DNA of 64,000 nucleotides from Megachile rotundata. Taxonomy: Eukaryota > Arthropoda > Insecta > Hymenoptera > Megachilidae. Below, one piece after another: positions 25,701 to 36,852 of this stretch. The stretch covers positions 9,839,926 through 9,903,925 of the forward strand of contig NC_134984.1 of NCBI RefSeq assembly GCF_050947335.1, written 5' to 3'. Under the pieces are notes generated by a model, which worked only from the letters and a program-made list of their open reading frames with translations, ran no database searches and was not told the DNA's origin. Within the stretch, counting starts at the first letter, position 1. Every line of letters starts with the position of its first letter. The position numbers and the translations under genes were made by a program.

Positions 25701-28700
25701 TTATTTCGTTCTCAGTCCAGATGTTAGATATTCAGATCATAAATTATACACTTATATTTTTTAATTGTAAATCATTTTATATCAACACTTTTACTTTGCT
25801 ATATTATAATACTTTAAAAGTATACTACTTCCAAGATTTGAAAAGATTGAGACCCATTGATCTCGATTCAATGGACGTTTTAATTAAATTTTGATTTCTA
25901 TAAACACGTACTGAAAATCCTGTAAATAATCCATTTCGTCTGCAACAGTTTAATATGTATCAACGATCGTAATCATTAACCCATTTGTTCCCTCGAGTAC
26001 TTTTTTTGGAAAACGGGGCAATGATGCTTGTACAGATATTCAATACAACTTTATTCAGCAAATAAAACCTTTTGTTATAATAAAAATAATAATACATTTC
26101 TTCATATTACAAACTTTAGTACTCTACACATATGAGAACACTGGGACACATATGTACATTTCATGTTTTATGAAAGTCAATTAGTATTGGGTTGTCCCGA
26201 AAGTTCGTGCCGATTTTGAGAGGAATTGAAACGCAGCTCATTTAAATTTGATACACATTTATAAAATTATATGGGTGCCATTCTGTTCTATAACCTTTCT
26301 CCATCTTTTATGCAACTTGAGAAGTCCTTCCAGAACGTCTCAGATTTTTTGGTGAAAAGTTATTCTAAATAAAATTTCATGCCGCCTACCGAAAATCGGC
26401 ACGAACTTTCAGGACAACCCAATTCAATGAATACTCATTTGAGTGCACTGCGAGAAAATGGGTTAATATACATATAATGATATCTAACATTTTAATATGT
26501 AATTAGAAGTTAATATATAATGATATTTTGTTAATATATAATATTTTACAATACTTACAATCTTAAAATTAAAATAATCTATAAATTACACATTTTCTTA
26601 CGATAGAACTTGCACTATACATAGCACCCTATACAAAATCTCTCTTAATTTTTGTTTATATAAAATCTTGTTAGTTTGTAATTTTTAAATAAAAATAAGA
26701 AAATGTTTGAAATTTTCAGGTATGTCTGGATTGATTTGGTACTGTTTTTGGCTGTGGTTGGCCTTCGAGAAACCGTCGAAGCATCCTTGCATTTCGGCAC
26801 GCGAGCTTCGCTACATCGAAGACTCTCTTGGCCAGGGTCAAGCTCAAATACCAATTCCGACATTTGCAACAACGCCGTGGCGTAAGTTTTTGACGTCCAT
26901 GCCGGTTCACGCCATAATCGTGGCCAACTTCTGCAGATCCTGGAACTTTTATCTGCTGGTGCTCTTCCAGGCTCGTTTCATGCATGAGGCCTTTGGTATG
27001 CCTCTGGTTGAGGTGAGTTCTGTAAATTAACCCGTCTTAACATCAGGTTAGACTTGTGACTGACACAGCTGTTTAGAATTATAGGTTAAAGGGTTAAGCT
27101 GTTGTGATTATTTGTTATAAGTACAATATTTATTTATTAAGAGTACAAATTTGACAATTTGGATTTGACAAGATGTATAAATTTTGCAGTATAAATAAAA
27201 CTAAATAAAATTCACAGTGTAATTATAAATCTAAAATTAGAGTTACAATTTACAATTTTGTAGAATATAAGTAACTACATAAAACTGTTATCAAATTTGA
27301 AATATATGTATTTCGTATAAGTAATGGTCACAACGACCTACCTAGAAGAGTTACAGTAAATATTATAATAAAACATTTAATTGTTGGGGATCTGTCAACA
27401 TCAAGTTCTGGTATTTTTTACCACCGAGTCTTCTAACATTTGTACAAATTAAATTAAAAATACAGCAAAAACTTTGAATTTTCCTATATGTTATCTACTT
27501 GAGGTGATGTACTTACGTGAATGAACAACACAATGTAGTGGCGAAGGACTTTATTAATAACAAAGGTGCGATGCGTTTATTTTGGAGACTAGAATGTCCC
27601 TACAAAAATACATTTTCTCATGGGCGAGAAAACTCTCCTTTTTTGGGAAGTCCCAAGTGGAAAGGGCCGAGGGCCTCTTAGACCCATCGAGCCAGCGCAA
27701 AACTATTTACAACTTAACACTAGATTTACGGACGATTGATGGTCACTTTTATTTAAATTTACCTAAAGTAGAAAAATAAATAAATTGCAGATGATATGTG
27801 AACTGTCTAAAACATTGATTCTCTTGCTGAAAGTTGATGAAAGTAGACATTTTTACAAAAATTTCTTAACAAATTCTGTCATCTAAAATAAACCTATTAT
27901 CCGTCATTTTGACGGGTTCCGTAAATCTAGTGTTAATAACTCTATTGGCTCGACGGGTCAAAAGGTCTCTGACAAAATCCACTCGGAACTTTTCTTGTCG
28001 CCACATACTTAATGAAAACAGATCATGATGTACCGTTATTATCATTTCAGACTGGTGTAATCGGCTCACTTCCACATTTGCTAATGACGATGATCGTACC
28101 TTGTGGAGGATTACTGGCTGATCACATACGGAAACGCGAAATTTTATCAACAACGAACGTTAGAAAATTGTTCAACTGCGGTGGTTTCGGCATGGAGGCG
28201 CTCTTCTTTTTGGTGGTTGCAAATGCGACCACACATAGAAATGGTACAGCTGCGATCGTCGCCCTTGCGTTTGGTGTTGCTTGCAGTGGCTTCGCCATTT
28301 CCGGTTTCAACGTTAATCATCTGGACATCGCACCCAGATACGCCAGTATTTTGATGGGAATGTCGAACGGTGTCGGTACTATAGCGGGACTTCTGGTACC
28401 ATTCTTCGTGGACAATATCACGGAGCAAAAGGTGCGTTTAATAGAAATTAATTAGCCGAAAGAGAAATTTATATTGTTCTTTTTTTGTTGGTGTTTGGAT
28501 AAAGTAATATAGCGATTACAGTTTGTACTTTATTGATTGATTGCAATTAAAGTGTATATGTTACTGATTTATAAATCAAGTTAAAATTTGTACTTTATTA
28601 TTTTATGGTAATTAAAATTTATATTTTACTATTTTATGACAAGTGAAATTTTTATTTCATTGTCTCATGGCAAGTAAAATTTATATTTCATTGTTTTATG

Positions 28701-30447
28701 ACAAGTAGAATTTACATTTTATTGCTTCATGGCAAGTGAAATTTTTATTTCATTGCCTCATGGCAAGTAAAATTTATATTTTATTGTTTCATGGCAAGTA
28801 AAATTTACATTTTATTGTTTTATGGCAAGTGAAATTTTTATTTCATTGTCTCATGGCAAGTAAAAGTTATATTTCATTGTTTCATGACAAGTAAAGTTTG
28901 TATTTTATTATTTCACACCAATGAAAATTTGTATTGCATAGTACTTCAAATTTGTGTTACATTGTGTAGTAATTATTGGAGGAAAAGGGGGAAAGGAAAA
29001 ATTAGGGAAAGGAAAGATAAGGAAATAAGTCGGACTCGTCGTTACTGATGCGCTGCTATATTTTTCTTTACACTGTACACTCGCTCTCTCTACATGAATC
29101 GCACTCACTCGATTCCGGCCGTTTCGCGTCCTTTTGTTTCTTGCGCTCTCTCTCTCTCTCTCTCTCTCACTCGCTCTCTCTCTCTCTCTCTCTCTCTAGC
29201 CCTCATTCGCTCCTTTCAACCGCGCGCGTTTACAAAATTACAACAATTGTTTTTGCACCAATTAAAATAAATATTTTATTGATTACTTTTATAGGACGCT
29301 CAAAGTTGGAGGAATGTCTTTATTATAGCAGCCTGTGTACACATCTTTGGCGTGACGTTTTATGGAATATTTTGTTCCGGAGAATTACAACCATGGGCTG
29401 ATCCTGTTTTAGAGGAACAGAAGAGTTGGAATCCTATGGACGAATTTGGGCAAACGAAGCCACCGGTTCCGCCGCCGCCAAGTACTATGCAATCTGAATT
29501 TATTGTACGTATTTTATACTGTTTTACACGAAAATCAAAATATTTTATTATATCAAGCTTTACAGATTTAGGTATGAACTTATTTTTAAATGTGAAGATA
29601 GTGGAATGTAAAGATGGTGATATTTGAAAGTGGTGAAATTTAAGGTTGTAAGTGGTTGGAAGATCTGAGGATTTTGGTATTTGGGGATCATTTTAATCTA
29701 AGGATAATGAGATTTAAGGTTATTAGGGTCTTAGGATATTAGATATATTTAGAGATGGTGAAAGGTCTGAATCTAGGGGTGTAAAGATATAATAGTTGAG
29801 GGACCTACAGATTTTGAGATTTAAGAATGATGGAATATAGAAGCTTTGAAATTTAGAAATAGTGGAATATAGAAATTTTTAGATTTAATTTTCATCGTAT
29901 ATTAGTACAAAGAGGTGTTTCCATAGTGCCTAAACTACTCGGTACCTTTTATTTACATATAATGTACCCTTGTGGGATATGTTAATACTCTTATAAAGCT
30001 TGGTGAAAGCAAGAAACTGCGAATGGAAACATATGGAAGCCACTATAGTGACGTTATATAATCTACAACATTCGTGAAAGCCACTATAATGATCATACAG
30101 AGAGATAGTATCCCCAAAAGTCATTTTGCCACGTCGTGTCTCAGTTAATATCAACAATCAAATAATTTTACTAATTGTCGCATAAAATTTGTCTTCAGAA
30201 ACAGCCATCTATGGGTGGAGGTGAAGTGGACGACTGGAACAATTACGAGCAGCCTCCAGCAGACAACACATACGTCCAACAAGAAAAAGCGCCCGTAATA
30301 AGCTACGGATCGACAGAAACCAACACCAACAACCCTTTCCATTCGACGAACCCCTTCGCAAACGACATAAACGCGTCCATGGTGCAGCCGCCAGCGACGA
30401 ACGACTACTCGTACGACGTAACACAGCAGCATCAGCAATGGAATTAA
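22774..30447 (+). CDS. VGlut: Vesicular glutamate transporter (SLC17 family), eight coding exons, 639 aa
   Basis: Exons: 22774-22847, 23608-23828, 24508-24824, 25476-25650, 26720-27012, 28051-28431, 29295-29504, 30199-30447. All introns are GT-AG, all phases match, and the sum is 640 codons including TAA. It loads glutamate into synaptic vesicles, driven by the V-ATPase potential (known for the family). Family marks seen: SFFWGY and TQ.PGGF (TM2), GLVEGVTYPACHGIW (TM4), APPLERSRLAT, VANFCRSW.FYLL (TM7), STTNVRKLFNCGGFGME, FAISGFNVNHLDIAPRYAS. The lumenal loop has three N-glycosylation sequons (N119, N125, N131). The cytosolic tail has PPVPPPP (543-549) and two NPF motifs (602-604, 608-610). 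E204 and R335 match the essential Glu and TM7 Arg of rat VGLUT2, but Asp141 and Gln197 stand where rat has His128 and Arg184. Sialin/other SLC17 members are less likely, given HGIWKYWAPPLERSRLAT and the long Pro-rich tail. Confidence 0.96.
25218..25449. mobile_element. Candidate TTAA-type (piggyBac-like) MITE in VGLUT intron 3
   Basis: The left border is TTAA followed by CACTAAAACTA (25214 on). The right border read inward is CACTAAATGTA, preceded by ATAA, a one-base decay of TTAA. The ends match at 9 of 11 positions, and the CACTA start resembles that of the better preserved element in intron 5. It is non-coding. The weaker right border lowers confidence. Confidence 0.45.
25980..26462. mobile_element. 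piggyBac-like MITE with intact TTAA duplications, VGLUT intron 4
   Basis: TTAA at 25976-25979 and 26463-26466 flank ends that begin CCCATTTGTTCCCTC (left) and, inverted, CCCATTTTCTCGCAG (right). TTAA target duplication plus a CCC start is the piggyBac superfamily signature. The element carries no transposase and has been interrupted by a mariner relic at 26187-26422, so its own length was about 247 bases. Confidence 0.75.
26187..26422 (-). mobile_element. Deleted mariner element nested in the piggyBac-like MITE
   Basis: 31-bp terminal inverted repeats (26187-26217 and 26392-26422) starting TTGGGTTGTCC and including AAAGTTCGTGCCGATTTT differ at one position. A TA precedes the left end; the right TA has mutated. 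On the minus strand the interior retains a reading frame ending LHKRWRKVIEQNGTHIIL plus stop, which resembles the carboxyl end of mariner transposases (pattern L..RW.K.I...G..I). Everything upstream in the transposase has been deleted, so the copy is non-autonomous. The orientation given is that of the transposase remnant. Confidence 0.88.
27718..27932. mobile_element. TTAA-type MITE with perfect 15-bp ends, VGLUT intron 5
   Basis: TTAA (27714-27717) and TTAA (27933-27936) flank a 215-bp non-coding element. Its ends, CACTAGATTTACGGA and the exact inverse, are identical over 15 bases. This is the best-preserved TTAA element in the window. The flanks outside it are also imperfectly inverted (GACCCATCGAGCCA at about 27680, TGGCTCGACGGGTC at about 27947), so it may be the centre of a larger foldback structure. 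Confidence 0.85.
28575..28930. repeat. 31-bp minisatellite in VGLUT intron 6
   Basis: The unit is about ATGGCAAGTAAAATTTATAT then TTCATTGTTTC. The ATGGCAAGT/ATGACAAGT landmark recurs at 28605, 28636, 28667, 28698, 28729, 28760, 28791, 28822, 28853 and 28884, exactly 31 bases apart. About eleven copies with few indels suggest recent expansion. Confidence 0.93.
29145..29200. repeat. (CT)n microsatellite in VGLUT intron 6
   Basis: Two runs of CT dinucleotides are separated by CACTCG. It lies about 95 bases upstream of exon 7 and adds a long pyrimidine tract to the 3' part of the intron. Confidence 0.95.
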
Positions 30448-30989
30448 ATTCAAGAAACACGAATTCAACGAGCGTAAGGAAATCTTCTGTTCAAGGTGAC
30501 TGATCGTTTAATCGTTCATTTTAAAACTGCTTCTAATTACCCGGATTTCGTCCCGCTTAGCCGATATTTTCAACCAATTCTAAACCATAGAATTTCGTTT
30601 CCCGGTTCGGTTTGTCTCAGTGGGGGGATTAGATACTCAGGAAGATTTGTATAGATATCAATTTTTGATATTTTTAATATTTGAGCGATCATCGCGTTTT
30701 CAGTCGTAGCGCAATTACTCAAGGTATCAGAAACATATTGGAAGGATGGTTCTTCAAGTGAAATTGCAGGCTTCGTATTTTGCATCGGGTTGCAAGGGAT
30801 ATTTTCTTTATTGCAATACCTAAGAGTGCAGGGTATAGTGCTGTAAGTCGACAATTTACGATCGAGGAAAAATAGAAATTTAAAAAAATATGTTTAAAGA
30901 AGGATACTTTCTACATTAATCATGCACGCTTTCACGTTGGAGGAAGCTAAACGAAATGTTCGATGAATCTGAAATTGGCCCGTTCATCG

Positions 30990-30995
30990 AATAAA
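30990..30995 (+). terminator. Candidate VGLUT polyadenylation signal
   Basis: This is the first canonical AATAAA (TCATCGAATAAATCTTCC) after the stop codon, giving a 3' untranslated region of about 550 bases. A second AATAAA lies at 31265-31270, and either could be used. The sequence from 30448 to about 31720 stays GC-richer than the following intergenic DNA, in keeping with transcribed sequence. Confidence 0.4.
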
Positions 30996-30999
30996 TCTT

Positions 31000-33900
31000 C
31001 CAGATGGAAGAGAGCGGCCGAAACTAATCTTAAAAAGTACCGGAATTGTCCAGCTAGAAATTTTTATTATAGAAAGATATGTGATTTGTAAGAGAGCAGA
31101 CAATAACGTACGGTGAAACCTTCGCAGACAATAATTATTAATCGAAGACAATAAACGAGAAGGTTTTGGCGAAAGGAAATCGAGTCAGCACGATCGCTGA
31201 TACTTTTAGGTATTACCGTGTTCTTCTTTCTTTCGACGCTGATGGAAAATCGTAGAAACATAGCAATAAATGATGAAAACAGAGAGAAGAATTAATTACC
31301 GAAGATCGAACGGTTTTCGGGAATGAAAGACGAAGAATTTTGAACAAGTACAACCCGGTCCTCGAGCATAATGATAACCAGAACGAATTAAATTATCGAA
31401 ACGTCAATATTTTCGTGATAGGACTGCTGGGGTTTTGGTAATTAAATACATCATTCGGCAACGCTGTTCCGTGAAGCGTTGATCAAGGAGTGCATTTAAA
31501 TGTACGTTTATTCAGGTACAAGTCGTATCATAGACGAGGTCTAAGCCTTTCGAGTTTAAATGTATTCGCAAACAAAATACACGGATCCTAATGGAATTCT
31601 GAAACGTATGAAAGTATTCGTAAGAAAGTGATAACATGATGAAAGTATTAGTACGATAAGATCTAATGTACCGTAGGGCTCTATTTGTTGGGACCTGATT
31701 AATTCGAGACAATTTTCATTGGCGCGATGATTACATCTTTCGCGAACATAACCTCTTCAAACACAACTTCTTTTATTTTATATTTTGTTTATGGATAGTT
31801 TACAAGGGTGGATTTTTAATATTAACGAAATTTTAACGTTACGAATTTAAAGCTTTGTTATAAATTTATTTAAATATTTTCATTATGATGAAATTCAGCA
31901 ATTACTGAATTATAGTGAAATTATTTTACAACAGAATTTAACTTATAAATTATAATACAAATTTACTTCATAATCTATTTAACAAATCAATAGCATAATT
32001 TATCTTATAATAACATTCTTTTGTTTCTAAATTATCATCAAATTATGTCATTGTAAAATTAATTTATAAAGTATAATGCAATTTCGTAACAGTCAAATTT
32101 CTTGATGTCCATAATTTTTAAATTATTGCACAATTATACATAGCAAATTTATTCAATTTATTTAAATTTACTTTATGTGTAATAAAATTTCTTAATTTTT
32201 CAATTTTGGTCAAATTTATCTATGTTAATTTTTCTTAACTTCGCAGTAAATATTTCAGTACAATTTCACCTACAGTGACATTTTTAATTTATGAATTATT
32301 GTAAAGTTTTTTAATTTATAAATTACATTCTCTTATAGAAAAATTCTCTAATTCGTATCATATAATGAAAGTCTCTAATTTATAATTCACAATTAAATTC
32401 TATACAATAATTTTCCTGCTGTAAAATTCCTTAAGTCTCAAAAAAAAATGTTCATTCAACAACAAACATAAATTTGTAATTTAACATAGTATTCATGCCT
32501 TAATACATAAATGACTAATTCCATTTACGTGTTGTATAACGATATTTAAATGTGTCATGTTTTCCATTTAAAACAACCTTCAGTCAAAGTTTTACAACGT
32601 TGTTTTTGAAGAGGTTACGCAATACAACTGCCGCGATTTAGAAATCTACAAAGAAGAAATACGTCAATATGCTAATCAAAATTTCCGAAGATACTAATCG
32701 TGAAATTTCCTACAATTTCTGCATAAAATACGCGGTCCTCGAATTACATATTCGTATAATTCGATAATGGTTCGGATATATTGAGTTCTACCGTACGTAA
32801 TCAATGAAAGTATATTATATGAAAGTTTCGAACGTTCGTTCGAGAATTAGGAACACATCGCGTTATTATACATTGTCCTAGATGTTTGTACTTCATATTA
32901 ATATATAATGTATTCGCACATGGGCATTTACACGAACACACATACACGTACAAACATGTAATATATATATTTCGTTACTATATACAAACGTTATTCTGGA
33001 CGATGTTCGGTGAATCATCAATCGTCAGAGATGTACAGGATGCTCAAAAATAAGAGGATCATGTTTTACAGGATAGATCTGAAGAGAATTCTTTCTGAAC
33101 AGTTCTAAAAATAAATTTTTTCAAAGCAATTTTTATATAATACAATGCTTATTGGACATCTATTAACAAAGGAACATTTATTTCCAATTACTATTCAATT
33201 ATTATGCAAAATTTTGCAAAATCAGATTATTATGCAAAATCAGAAATTTCAGTGGCACTCAAGCTTATTTCCAATTTTAAGATTATTGAAGCTAAATAAG
33301 TAATATTAAATGGTAATATTTAATCATCATTATCATCTAGTTACAATCAGTCCATAACCTATTTTGAATAAATCTAACAAATTTGCATAATTATATATAA
33401 AATAAAAATATACGTAAATCATATGGAAGGTAAAAATTAAGTATTGTGTTTTTCATATTCAAGATAAAAATAAAGGATTTATATACAAGGTAAAAATGGA
33501 GGGTTTATATGCAAAATAAAAATGGAGGATTTATATGCAAGATAAATGTGGAGGATTGCATTCATTATGCACGAGATAAAAACGAATGATTGTTTTTCAT
33601 TTTCAAGATAAAAATAAATGATTTATATGCAAGGTAAGAATGGAGGGTTTATATGCAAGATAAAAATGAAAGATTATACATTTTTATACAAAATATTTGA
33701 TGAAATTCCTTCACTTGTGACTTTGTTTTAATATTTGACACGCGTTTGAGCCACTCAGCAAGTTTTGTTCAGACCAAATCTTGACCATGTTCAGAAAAAA
33801 TAAATCTTAACGAATCTATCCTGTCACTCCCTCCACTTTCGAATCATCCTGTACACAAAAGGAGAAGGTGTCTAAATTCATTGCATTGTTTCGCAGGCGA

Positions 33901-35795
33901 ATCGTGATGTATATATTCGAGAAGTAGACATAAGTATACAGTTTCAAAATCGATCGGTCGTCCACAGGTGCAAAAATCGAAAGATGATTGTTAGACGATT
34001 TAGATCTACGACTGAGTCCTCGACTTTTTCACGAATTTTGCTGTAAAATTGGTCGAATATTTTAAACACATTGAAACATTACAAAAGATCATTGATTAAA
34101 TATAATCGATAATGGAAAATTATCTGCTGAACTTTCGTAAAAAACCAGGTGAACATCCAGGACTTAGTCGTTGATCTAACAGAAAGAAAGTGATGTAGAA
34201 ACATTGTTGACGTTGAAAGTATTTTATTGTGAATAAGATTATTCGATGATAAGATGTACATTTAAACTCGAGTTAGTCGAGTTACCTTCATTACGAATAG
34301 AAATATATACAGATATACTACTATCTAATATATCAGCTAGAGGAAACACGAATCGTACAAATGAATTTGCAAATACAATAAATTTCAATCAATTATACAG
34401 CAATTCATCTAAGGGAACAGTAGATGAAACAGGTAAAATTGACCCTTTCTGCTGTTGGTGTTCATGGACGTTCTAGAAAATTCATTCACCATAAGCGTCT
34501 ATGGGCATTCAATAGATTTTTATGGAAAAGGTGGTAATAATGTGTATCACTCACTTTCGACCTGCAATTAAAAATTAGCGATTGAAGACTATTCATTTTT
34601 GATGTTGGTAGAATTATGAGATAGTTCATATGTGACTCATAATGTCATCAACAATTTTGGTTTAATATTTTATTCAAACTTTTTTACATTCAAATTTTTT
34701 ATTTTGTTTTAATAAAATATTGAGATTGAAGTATAACGTAATTATTGCAAAACAACTTAACCTCGAAAAGAGGTTGTCTTGTCAAAAGACAAAATTATAT
34801 TTATTGTTTAATTATACTTGTATTTGTATTTTATTTCATATTTTGTATTATTAATTGTTTAATGGGACAGGTAATATTGAAAACAATTTTTAAATATACA
34901 AAGATGATGAAGTCATGCATATGTGGACATAGGTTGTTGAGGTTAACTATTCATAAGAGGACTTCATACTCTTATCACATCTTTTACATGTTCTTACTAA
35001 CTTGTAACTACAATATTTGTTATAATATTTGAAGGACTAACAAAATTTTATTTAGAATAATTGTACATAAAATCTGAGTTAGACATTTTTTAGTGGACAA
35101 TCCAGGAACTACAGATCTTCACAATATTGTAGTCTTTTTTTAAGAATTGAAGAATTTTAGATTGTAAAATTAATTTTGAACAAATTTGAAGAAAATGAAA
35201 AACCTATGTATTTAACAGAATTATATTTGATTTGGAAAAAACATATACAAATTCTGTAACATATAAAGCTTCAGAGGTTATATAGCACAAATAAATTTAA
35301 TAAAATTTTATGAAAAATTCTTACAACTAATATTTTTAGCTGTAACTGTATAAGTGAAAATCATGGTGGATATTACTACCACCTATCCAAAATCACTTCT
35401 TCTTTCTCGTTAATATTTTCATTGTCCACCACAGGGTGTAACTATTAGAAATGAAAGGGTCAATTAAGAAGACGATCGATCGATTGTTCACTGTATACGA
35501 AACGCATTCAACGTCGACTCATGAAATTACTCGAAATACTATCGTACCTATATTATTCGAGCAGCCCTTCTTTCCGTTGCCCGAAAATCCACGAGATTAG
35601 TCAATTTAACGCGATACCTTTTTAAAAGTTATAGGTACATAATAACGAGGATATATGTGGCCAATATATAATTCAATACGCTAAACGACGAGTAAGGATT
35701 AGATGTTACATACGTTTTCTCGATTGTGTCGTGGTGTAACAGATATGCATACGCATACGCATATATACGTACGAATCCAGTCCACGGTAATCATA
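31000..35795. other. Gene-free intergenic stretch
   Basis: No gene was recognised. A tandem repeat lies at 33420-33690. Slightly more complex patches occur at 32820-33010, 33860-34020 and 35450-35700, without open frames of convincing composition. The remainder is AT-rich single-copy-looking DNA. Confidence 0.45.
33420..33690. repeat. Tandem repeat, unit ~32 bp
   Basis: Variants of ATTTATATGCAAGATAAAAA followed by TGGAGG recur about eight times with small indels, clearest at 33470-33550 and 33610-33670. Confidence 0.8.
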
Positions 35796-35799
35796 TTAA

Positions 35800-36400
35800 C
35801 CCTTTTGTATTACATATAATTCGTTTTCTCTTGCGTAGACATCTTACGATAAAGATATTTACTATGAGGTTTCTACGAATCGAATTAACACGTTGACCGC
35901 CATTGTAGTATCAGCCATAACTGAACATTGTACCATACATCGTGTTAACGTTTCAATTTTTCATTTTGAGTCGTAGATTTACTTTTTTCTTCTACCTTTT
36001 TTTAAGATACACTTTAGTAACCTTGTGTAGAGACATTACGTCTAAATGATCTTTTATGAATTATTTATTTATAATACATTATTGCTAAAAAATTTATAAT
36101 TGTCAATGGTTCTATAATGTCAATTTTTTATAGAGCTATTGATAAAAGTCGTAAGTGAAATTAATTAAGTTTTGTTTTTTGTGAGAAAAATTTTGAAATA
36201 TTTAACAGTCAACGTGTTAAAGAATTCTTTCGGTATTTGTCACTTGTAAGTGTAATTTTGTTGGTCTTTGAAGACAAGCACGTGAAGAGGTTTTCATATA
36301 GAGAAGATTCCATGATTGATATAAATCTTGATATTTATAACAGTATGTACATAATATAGTATTAATTGTTATGATGTAATGAATAATACGTACGAAAGGG
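35800..36400. mobile_element. Outer TTAA-type MITE, interrupted by a second one
   Basis: The left border is TTAA (35796-35799) then CCCTTTTGTATTAC. The right border, inverted, is CCCTTTCGTACGTA preceded by TTAT, a decayed TTAA. It is interrupted by the element at 35889-36216; without that insertion it would be about 270 bases. It is non-coding. Confidence 0.5.
35889..36216. mobile_element. TTAA-type (piggyBac-like) MITE, CACGTTGAC ends
   Basis: TTAA at 35885-35888 and 36217-36220 flank ends CACGTTGACCG (left) and, inverted, CACGTTGACTG (right), matching at 10 of 11 positions. The interior of about 300 bases is non-coding and AT-rich. It lies inside the outer element at 35800-36400. Confidence 0.72.
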
Positions 36401-36820
36401 TTATCGTATTTGTCTATGTATGTTGTACGCGTAATGTTACGAATGATATATAATATGAAGTGTTTGAGAAAAAGGGTCTGAAACTTTCAGAAATTATTTA
36501 TTAGGAAACTTAAAAAATTAGTATAGCGTATCAATAAAAAATATGCACTATACAGTTATTGTTATACAATATAATATGAATAGAGGTTAGGTTTGTTATG
36601 TTCTCTGTTATTTAAAGTGACCATTATTAACATTAACGTTATGTAACATTTTCGTTACTATTTTTATGTTTGATGTCAATGTTCTCTTATTAACATTAAT
36701 ATTCTGTTGTTTGTTAATGTTAATGGCACACCCCATATTTTCATTATACAATATTGCAATTTATTTTAAAAAATATTTTTATGTGAAATGTTTGACTTTT
36801 TAATTCAATATTTTTGCCAA

Positions 36821-36852
36821 GTTTACGAACTTACCTCACTTCACTTTACTTA
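36821..36852. mobile_element. Solo end of the AGGTGAAGTGG element family
   Basis: GTTTACGAACTTACCTCACT followed by TCACTTTACTTA closely resembles the right end of the 42649-43152 element (GTTTACGAACTTACTCCACT, then TCACCTTA). No matching left end was found nearby, so this is a truncated relic. Confidence 0.5.
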
